Shown here piece by piece: positions 56,501 to 64,000 of a stretch of DNA of 64,000 nucleotides (position 1 is the first letter of the stretch; the number at the start of each line of letters is the position of its first letter). The DNA is taken from contig MU001509.1 of the NCBI GenBank assembly GCA_010093485.1, forward strand, positions 490,256-554,255. Direction: 5' to 3'. The notes beneath the pieces are model-generated. The model had not been told where the DNA came from and ran no database searches. It worked only from the letters and a program-made list of their open reading frames with translations. The DNA comes from Karstenula rhodostoma CBS 690.94. Its lineage: Eukaryota; Ascomycota; Dothideomycetes; Pleosporales; Didymosphaeriaceae. The position numbers and the translations under genes were made by a program.

Positions 56501-59500
56501 GGATAGTAATATTTTAAAATAGTTAAGTAAATATATTTAGAATATATTTAAGCTATTTAATATATCTATTTATAGTTTTTTTTTATATAAATCTATCTCC
56601 TTTTATAGCTTAAATTACTACTTATCTAACTTAAATTACTTTCTCTAAATAGTAATTTAATCTCTTTATAGCTATAGTACCTCTTACTTTACTTATAACT
56701 CCTAGTTTTAAATAAAAACTTATTACTATATAGATTAATTTCTACTTAAATATATTAGAATTAATTTTAAAATATATTTAAATTAATATACTTAGGATTT
56801 AAAGAAGATTTAATAGGAAATATTCTTATTAAAGAAAATCTTATAAAAGAAGTTCTTACTAGAGAAGATCTTATAGAAGAAGACTTTATAGGAGTAGTCT
56901 TTCTAGTCTTAGCTAAAAATAGGCTATTTAATAGATACCTTACTCTTTCTATATTAATAAAGCTAGATAAGTCTAATATATAAAGTATTTTATCCCTTTC
57001 TATAATACTTTTAGGTAAATTATTCTCTTTTTACTCTAAATATATTATAAATATATTTATAGAGATTTTACTTAAAACTTACTTTTTTTTACCTATTTAC
57101 TAGCCTCTCTTTATATATTAATAAAGAACCTCTAAGATAGGCTTAGAGAACTATAATTTATATATTAAATCCTATATATATCCCTTATTTTATACTCTAT
57201 AATATCTTAAAAATTTATTTATTTTATACTAGAATATATTATAAATATATTTTTAATAGATTTATATTAACTTATTTTAAAATACTCTTAAAAAGAGATT
57301 ATTTTTATCCTATTTAATATCCTTTATTTTTAGCTTATTTAACTATATTAGAGTATAATTTTATTTAATTTTAAGTAATTTTAGGTATTAGACTTATATC
57401 TTATAGTAAGCTTATTATAATTATAGGATATTTCTTATATCTAGTCTAGTTCTTAATACTATTTTATATTAAATTCTCTAGAATATATTAGAAATATATT
57501 CTAAATATATTTAGCCTTTATTTTTTACTTATAAGAAGATTATATAGCTTTATATATTTAGTCTCTATTCTAATATATAGAAGACTCCTTATTTAATTCT
57601 ATACTATTTCTTAAATATATAGTATTTCTAGAACTACTTTATTAATATTTTAATAGAAGTATATATAATAAAAGTATATTATATTTTAAAGTTACTAATA
57701 CTAGTCTTTTAAGTAAAAGTCTAAGATATAAAGTATTTCTTTAAAATCTATAAATATATTTAGATAGTATTAGAAATATATTTATTTAGTTTATTTTATA
57801 TTTACTTTATATCTATATTAATTATAGTACTAAGAAATCCCTAACTATATAAATAATTCTAATAAAAGTCCTTTTAGATAATTTTACTACTTTTTTAAAA
57901 AAAGTAGAGTAAGCTATCCCTATATACTAATAGGGATTTAGAATTAGTAATAATTTAACTAAGAGTAATAACTAGAACTTATTAGAAATATATTTAAGTA
58001 AAGTAATTAATAAACTATACTTTTACTATACTCCTTATAAAAAATAGTAATAAGAATTTTAGACTATCCCTTTTTAAGTCTCTTATAAGATATATCTATT
58101 TAAAATATTATTTATAAAAAAAAAATTTTTACCTATTAGTTATAAAAATAGACTATATAGTTAGCTAAAACTATTATAGTAATATTTTAGATATAATACT
58201 AAATATATTAGGAATATATTTAGATAAATATATTTAAAATATATTTATATAAATATATACTTTTACTAGATTCTATAGATATCTTATATACTACTTATAG
58301 AGAATACTTTTAAAACTATACTTAAATAGAAAGGTAGTAAGCTTTTTATATTTTATAATTTACTAAATTTAGTCTTTATTAGTAAAGATAATATTTAGTT
58401 TTTCTAAATATAAAATATTTTATTACTATAGATAGGCTAGTAGTTATAAAGAATTTAGAAACTAGACTAAACCTATTACTAATATATTCTAAATATATTT
58501 TTATAGATAAGTTTATATCTACTTAGTATTAGTATAAATATTAAATAAAGAATATTATAAATCTCCTCTAGCTAGTCCTTTAGAAGAAAGTATAGTAGTA
58601 GTAGGATATAAAAGTAAGTTCTAAATAAAATAAAAATATAGTAAGGAGTTTTTATTAGATTAATAGGAATAAAGATAAGAAACTCTATTAAATAGGTCTT
58701 CTTTATTATTTTACCTTAACCTTAGGAATAATTTATATCTAAATATATTTAGAAGTTATTTAGAATATATTTAAGCTTAAACTTACTATACTAATTAATT
58801 TAAGCTATTTAAGATTCTATAATATTATAGTATTCTATTAGAAAAAGTAGGCTATTCTAGAATAGATCTTTTAGATAATTAATATCTACCTTTTATAATA
58901 CTTTTTAAAAGAAGTAGTTTTCTATTTTTACCTTTTATTATATCTATACTTTATATCTAATTACCTAATATATAGAATTAGATAGATCCTACTATTATTA
59001 GCTAGAATAAATTTTAAATAAGTTATAAATATATTTTTATATAGTATAATAGTTAAAAAACTAGATTATATCCTTATAGATATAATATATAATATAACTA
59101 GTTTTACTACTATTTTTACTTTATACTAAAATAATACCCTAATACCTCTTTCTCTTTACTTCTTCCTCTATTTAAAATACTAGTATAAAGTTATTTTATT
59201 TCTTTAAAAAGTTAAGAAATAACTTTAATATATAAATAGGTTTAGATTATATTTTAAAGGTATTTATAGTACTTAATCCCTATATATATATATTTCTATT
59301 TTTATATATTTATATTTAGAAATAAAGAGAAGGTTTATTTTAAAAAGTATATTTTTTTTTTAAAGTATTATATCTAAATATATTAAAATTATATTTAGAA
59401 CCTATTTAGCTATATATATTATTAATACTTTTTTTAGTACCTTTTTACTAGTTAGATATATACTACTAGCTAGCTATAATATATAGATAATATATATAAT

Positions 59501-59945
59501 ATCCTTATTATAGGTCTTTAGATATATTAGGAAAATAGAGGAGTAGATTATTTTCTTAATATATAGTATTATATTAAACTTTTTATTTATACTTTTAAGT
59601 ATAAATAGTACTATTTATATAAATATATTATAAATATATTTAGAATATATTTAGGCTAAAAATATACTATAACTAGTAGTTTAATACTCTTTTATAGCTC
59701 TTATAGCTAAAGGTTATTATTAGATTTAACTACTATATCTAAACTAATATTCTAAAGTAGATTAGGATCTTTAAATAATAGGGTAGGTTATAGTAATAAA
59801 TTATAAATAAAATCTATATTTAAATATATTCTAAATAGGTTAGCCTTAAAGAGGTATTAAAAGGATAAAGAAATAAAAAAAATATTAATAATAACTTTAT
59901 TTTTAAGGTAATTTAACCCTAAAAACTCTATAATTACTACTTTAA
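53566..59945. repeat. RIP-type AT-rich block with recurring dyad motif
   Basis: About 6.4 kb with no open frame and almost no CA or TG. Unlike 1-8345 it is built around a recurring near-palindrome, AATATATT[CT]TAAATATATT or its close variants, often as AATATATTTAGAATATATTT. I found this at about 54156, 54354, 54940, 55330, 56140, 56524, 57035, 57228, 57478, 57742, 58198, 58480, 58740, 59009, 59628 and 59818; intervals cluster near 200-290 bases. Stretches of polypyrimidine and polypurine lie between. This suggests a tandemly repeated ancestor now mutated by RIP, rather than a single transposon. Identity of the ancestor is unknown. Confidence 0.6.
54927..55260 (+). repeat. 78-bp tandem repeat, about four copies
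   Basis: The unit starts aaggtaa at 54927, 55005 and 55083 (period 78). It contains tttaaataggttta, atatatttaa, ctattactaatatatttagg and ends in a C-run. A fourth, more diverged copy covers about 55165-55260. The three best copies differ at few positions and so are younger than the rest of the block, or are homogenised. Confidence 0.85.
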
Positions 59946-60986
59946 GTAAGGTAGTCGCGCTAGTAAGGGGTATAGTTAGCTAAGGTAAAAACTATAGTCG
60001 GGTGAGCTGTATCCTCGCGTACATCGAACGACGCACAGCCTCAAACTCGGACTTGCTTGGTCGAGGAGGATGAACGATACCCCAACAGGACCCGCACTAC
60101 ACCCAATCCAGCAATATTTCGGCCCCCCGAACAAAGCTCCGAATCATTCGCGTGGGTGCACGAGCACTATGAAACGCTATGCACGCGACACTGCCAGCCT
60201 TGGGGATAGACATCTGACAGGCGCAGCAGCGCCGTCTGGGGATAATTCTCCTATCGCGGGAGACGGGAGGGGCGAAGGATAAGAAAAGAACCTTGGAACC
60301 GGCGATCAGTCAGCGAGATGTTGGGGCTGTTTCGTGTGCTGTTGTGCCGCTGTGTGCGCACGGCTGTGGTGTCCGTTGCTGGAGGAAGGTGTGTGGTGTG
60401 TGGTGTGAAGGAGGTCATGGCGGGTGACCGTCTGGAATGCGACCGGCGCTAGTGGTGGCAATTGCCTTTTGCGTCGTTCATAATGCGCTGCGGTAATGGT
60501 AACCTCCTAAGCGACCATTTCACCATCTGAATTTGTTTTCATGCTTTTTCTGGTCGCCCGAGAAGCTGATGGCCCCTCCAAGATATGGAGCGTTGAAACT
60601 CGAAACATGCAAGCTTATCATTTCTAAACCGTATTTTCACTATGTCGAGCTCGTGCATATGCCTGCCTGCGGGTCAGCTAATTCAAGGAGATGGGCGCAG
60701 CTACGAGTGGGCAGACGCTAAATACTCAGGACCCGGCGCACATGAGTTCATGAATAATATGCTCTATAGCAGGTTTGTGGCAAAGTTGAGAACCTAACAG
60801 ATAGACTGTACGTGTCTGCGTGTCCATAGCATCTTCTCATGCACACCGTATAACTTGTAACATTACCTAAATACGTCGCTAACTATCTACCACACCTTCC
60901 ATTTCTATAGTGGTGAGCTGGCTGCAATTTATAGTACTACTTGTTCCATCTGCGGGCCAATATAAGGAAGGAAGCAAAATAAATGC
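59946..60986. other. Transition zone, no gene seen
   Basis: About 1 kb of normal-composition DNA after the AT block. One plus frame at 60070-60282 begins with ATG (MNDTPTGPALHPIQQYFGPP) but has no family or context and was not called. Confidence 0.5.
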
Positions 60987-61218
60987 AAAAAAACGAGAGG
61001 CACTTATGTCTCCCACCCCGCACCTGACCGGGCGGACGGATGGAAGGTAGTTGAAAGGGATCCACGGCCTCTAGGCTTCGAACTCACTCCCTCGGCGGTG
61101 AACTCCACTTTGGTCATGAGCCCTAACCTAAGGACCACTCTGTGATTCGAACTCACGCCGTCGGCCGCCAACGCTCGTCTTCACTCCAGAGAACTCAGCA
61201 TCAACCAATAGACCACCA
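60987..61218 (-). ncRNA. Tandem tRNA-like Pol III unit (tRNA-derived SINE or dimer)
   Basis: Two adjacent minus-strand units each carry tRNA-like internal promoters. The upstream unit has an A-box-like tggtctattggttgat (about 61218-61202) and a B-box-like gagttcgaatc (about 61155-61144). The downstream unit has tggtccttaggttagg (about 61137-61120) and gagttcgaagcc (about 61085-61074). The units also share tggag and gtgagttcga blocks, so they are related. Transcription in this direction reaches seven T residues at 60993-60987, a Pol III terminator. The cloverleaf stems do not pair cleanly, so a functional tRNA is unlikely; a tRNA-derived SINE or regulatory RNA fits better. Confidence 0.55.
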
Positions 61219-62418
61219 ATTGCTTCTCCCTTTGCCATAAGTGAGAATTATAGCAATTAGAATAATATATATACCCAAGTGAGGTTTTATGGCAGGAAGT
61301 TGACCAAACGGATTAGTGAGGTGAGGGACGCTGAGGTGAATGGCAATACGGACGCAGTGGATGTGGTGCGTGCGCTCAACGGAAGTTCACTTACGCACCC
61401 AAATCAACTTATGGGTATTAAACATACTCGGAGGGTGCTTTGGCCAGAGAGATAGCACACGTAGACAAGTCCCAACTTAACGCTTACCGTTGGGCGGAGA
61501 CAAATTCCCGATGCTTGAGACGTCTGGACGGCTTTGGAAACCGCCAGCGGCGATTTTGCTGTTATTTAATAGTGTTGATGTTGATGCTGTTAATCTTGTT
61601 GACTGAATGTCATTGGGATGGCATTGTAGGTCACATAGAACTCGTGGTAAGACAGATGATCCTGCTGCCACTCAACAGACTTAGCTTTCCTAACAGTAAC
61701 TCTTCCTATGTCAGCTAGCGATAACACGAGCGGGCTTTTGAGTCATGGGTGCCATAGGTAGTGTTTGGAAGACAAATAGTCCTGGTATCCCTCAACATAC
61801 TTAGTTCTTCTTACAATAGCTCTTTGTATGCTCGCCACCGACAACACAAGCGTTCTTTTGAATCGTAGTTGTCGCCTGAAATGCTCATTCTGCAGTACAT
61901 TTACGCTGATCAAATCACGATGCTATGTAAGACAAATATCTCGTGCTACGCATCGCATGGCTTACAATCCCAGTGTACGAAGTATGGTAGTTCTGCATGA
62001 AGATATTACTGTCACCATCTTGGATGAAACTTAGCATCGATGACGCATACTACATGAGCCTCCATCATTCACATAAGGCTACATCATGAAAATTCCAAGT
62101 TTTGGCATTTCTCAATCATTTGACTACATTGCTTGCCGAGAGTGTCCATCTACCCCAGCACAACATAGCCTCAAGACTTAGCCCCCTGCGTGTTACCCCA
62201 AGAAACAGTATCCTTAGCCAGATAATCCAGAAGAAACATTACCACCTTATGTCTATCACCACTGTCTACATTGACAGCGCAAGCTTGTCCATGATGTCCG
62301 CGATGCTGTCTACCTTGCTCCACAGCAGGTTGATGGCTTCATTCTAGTCAATCCACTCCATACAGGTTGAAGCCGGCAACTAGCCCCTCTAAAGGGTGAT
62401 GCCGAGGTTGGTGGTAGG
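61219..62418. other. Intergenic with tandem repeat
   Basis: About 1.2 kb between the tRNA-like unit and the convergent 3' end of the next gene. The only structure seen is the ~120-bp direct repeat within it. Open frames are short and unsupported. Confidence 0.5.
61646..61960 (+). repeat. Diverged ~120-bp direct repeat
   Basis: Copy 1 starts gtaagacagatgatcctg at 61646, copy 2 gaagacaaatagtcctgg at about 61768 (unit landmark gaca at 61651 and 61771). Later shared blocks are cctcaaca(g/t)acttag, ctctt..tatg, cgataacac/cgacaacac and cttttga. A partial third copy starts gtaagacaaata near 61927. Confidence 0.65.
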
Positions 62419-63587
62419 CTAAACGCTCATCAGATGCGACACAGGGGCTTCGTCCCACTTCACTCGAGATACATCCATCGGTAGTAGCTCTTCTGTCACC
62501 ATGTCGTCGTCCTCATCGTCCTCGGAGAAGTAAACATCCTTGAAGTTGTCGTCATCCTCATCGATATCCATCCCTTGATTATCAGCCCGTGCTTTCGCCG
62601 CCGCTATCGCGAATTTTTCCAGACGAACTTCCTGGTCCATGAGTGCATTTATGAGCTCGTGCTCCTCCATCAGAGCCTTCTCCTCTTCAGCATGAGCGAC
62701 TAACTGCGCTATCTTCTGATCAAAGTTCTTGGCCTCGTCGCCACTTGCTATAATAAAATGTAGTGCGTATGCTGGTCTAGCTTGGCGGACTTCTAGATTC
62801 ATGCCCCCGGGAGACTTCGCGAGGTCGAGGAACTTCAGGGGGTCACCATACGGGACCTTGGGTATGCGCTTCAGTAGAGTAGCCATGACTTTATCCATGC
62901 GTTCGGTGTTTGCACGGCTGAAAACGACGAGATCGAACTCGGACTGCTGCCACAGCTCCAGGAACTTGCACTGCGCAGTGAAGTTGCCGTCGGGCTTTAG
63001 GGCCTCCAACCACGCCTCGACGTAGGCCTTCCAGAAGTCGTATCGAGCGCGACCTCGAGAGTCAGACGGGTTGATGTACTGGGTCCAAGCAAAATTGCCC
63101 TCACCCTCACCGGTCTCATCCAGTGCCCATAAAAACGTCATCACGACGACATTGTAGCGGATGTTGAATATGCGATGAGTGTCCGATGACGCTGTTGTAG
63201 AACCAGATAGCAGCATTCTGCGCCGGAAGCATGGAACATGCATGTTAGTCAACATTTCAACGTTTAAAAGGTGCTGAGATTACTCACGGTCGATTTCATA
63301 GTGCCTGCGATGGTGTTGATATTCTCGAGGAGGAAGGCACATCGATACCCCTCAGGTACACGTGCTGCCTCCTTCGCTTCGTCTTCGCCACGGCAGATCT
63401 CCTTGACACCTGGCAGCTTCATTGGAGGCGGCTTGCACTTGAGCAGCCGCTCGCCAATGGCGGTGAGAACTTGCTCAGCATGCGCATACCGGGCCATGCC
63501 CTCGTCAACGGTGCATTTCGGCGGGGAATAGTCGATGTCGACGCTGGTGCCGAAAACAACAGTGCCGTCTTTCTTGATGTAGTCCAT
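62419..63587 (-). CDS. Unrecognised acidic protein, apparent frameshift
   Basis: Exon 1 (63587-63288) has MDYIKKDGTVVFGTSVDIDY, KCTVDEGMARYAHAEQVLTA and ENINTIAGTMKST, and ends at a consensus donor (gtgagt). After a ~70-nt intron ending gcgcag, exon 2 continues in phase as NAAIWFYNSVIGHSS but then hits a stop. A frame offset by one base, open from about 63255 to 62419, reads HRIFNIRYNVVVMTFLWALD, YDFWKAYVEAWLEALKPDGN, MDKVMATLLKRIPKVPYGDP, a helical Glu/Ala-rich part (HAEEEKALMEEHELINALMD) and an acidic tail (DIDEDDDNFKDVYFSEDDED). About 390 residues in all. Either a one-base indel near 63165 breaks the gene or a non-standard splice is used; a donor at GGGGTATCG (about 63350) would also restore frame but drop the conserved-looking stretch. 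No family recognised. Confidence 0.5.
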
Positions 63588-64000
63588 GGCGAGTGTGAAT
63601 AAGGGTATGAATGCGCGAGCGCAAGATGTAGTGAAGAGCGTGCGGAATGCAAGAGTGGGCGTGTTGAGCTGGGGCAGAAAATTTGAGTGCGCCGTAGAGA
63701 TTGAATGATGTGTGCGGCAGAAGTGAGGGCGTTTGTAGAAATGGCAAGAGCATGAAAAAGTGGGGCGGGTTGATGGCGGCGGTCACGTTCGTTGCCTGGG
63801 GCACGCACGTACGCTCTGCGCTGGAGGCAGCAGGCCAATTAGGGACTTCTCTTTTGCTCAGCTTGTATTGGCGTATTTGCAGAGAAGAGTGTGCGTTTCG
63901 TTGATGAGTTCAAGCGTGGTTGCGTACGGGTGTGTTGAAGACGGTACAAAGCATCCTAGGGCAACACAACTTTGTACCCCACGGCAAGGTATCCAGACTC
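63588..64000. other. Upstream region at the window edge
   Basis: Promoter side of the minus-strand gene; no further gene recognised up to the end of the window. Confidence 0.5.

Noticed and set aside
53566..59945. Terminal inverted repeats of the AT block
   Set aside because: The edges share only a loose cccctta-type similarity in opposite orientation, too weak to call a transposon end.
60070..60282. 70-codon plus ORF after the AT block
   Set aside because: ATG present but no family, no neighbours in phase and disordered composition.

Overview
The window is nuclear DNA of a filamentous ascomycete, most likely a Dothideomycete (Pleosporales-like). The reasons are short 44-135 nt GT-AG introns, a DUF6594-type membrane protein, fungal versions of Spt6, Ste7, Snf7, Ten1, Bmt6 and an FHA/forkhead factor, a cellobiose dehydrogenase with a fungal CBM1, and sharp alternation of ordinary gene-bearing DNA with extremely AT-rich blocks. 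In those blocks the dinucleotides CA and TG are almost absent, which is the mark of repeat-induced point mutation (RIP).

Layout. 1-8345 is an LTR retrotransposon mutated beyond recognition by RIP; its two LTRs can still be aligned, and a less mutated insertion sits at about 3108-4390. 8483-10412 holds broken genes, including a zinc-type dehydrogenase cut off at the AT-rich edge. 10762-27033 is a gene-bearing segment: a PLAC8-type Cys-rich protein, a small membrane protein, Bmt6 (25S rRNA m3U methyltransferase), a GNAT acetyltransferase with a nonsense codon, a 2OG-Fe(II) oxygenase divergent from an Fhl1-like FHA/forkhead factor, and Snf7 (ESCRT-III) divergent from Ten1 (telomere CST complex). 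27034-33934 is about 6.9 kb with no convincing gene. 33935-53068 carries cellobiose dehydrogenase, a decayed transcription-factor fragment, a DUF6594 protein, an 81-residue four-exon protein, the MAPKK Ste7 divergent from Spt6, and a secreted single-pass membrane protein. 53566-59945 is a second RIP-type AT block that looks like an old tandem array. 59946-64000 holds a tandem tRNA-like Pol III unit, a diverged ~120-bp tandem repeat and one unrecognised gene with an apparent frameshift.

There is no operon or obvious pathway cluster. The intact genes are mostly core housekeeping or regulatory genes (transcription elongation, mating/pathogenicity MAPK signalling, telomere capping, membrane scission, rRNA modification). 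One lignocellulose-degrading secreted enzyme is present. Several head-to-head pairs share short promoters. Exon boundaries were deduced by eye from splice consensus and reading-frame continuity; no database search was possible, so family names rest on recognised motifs.
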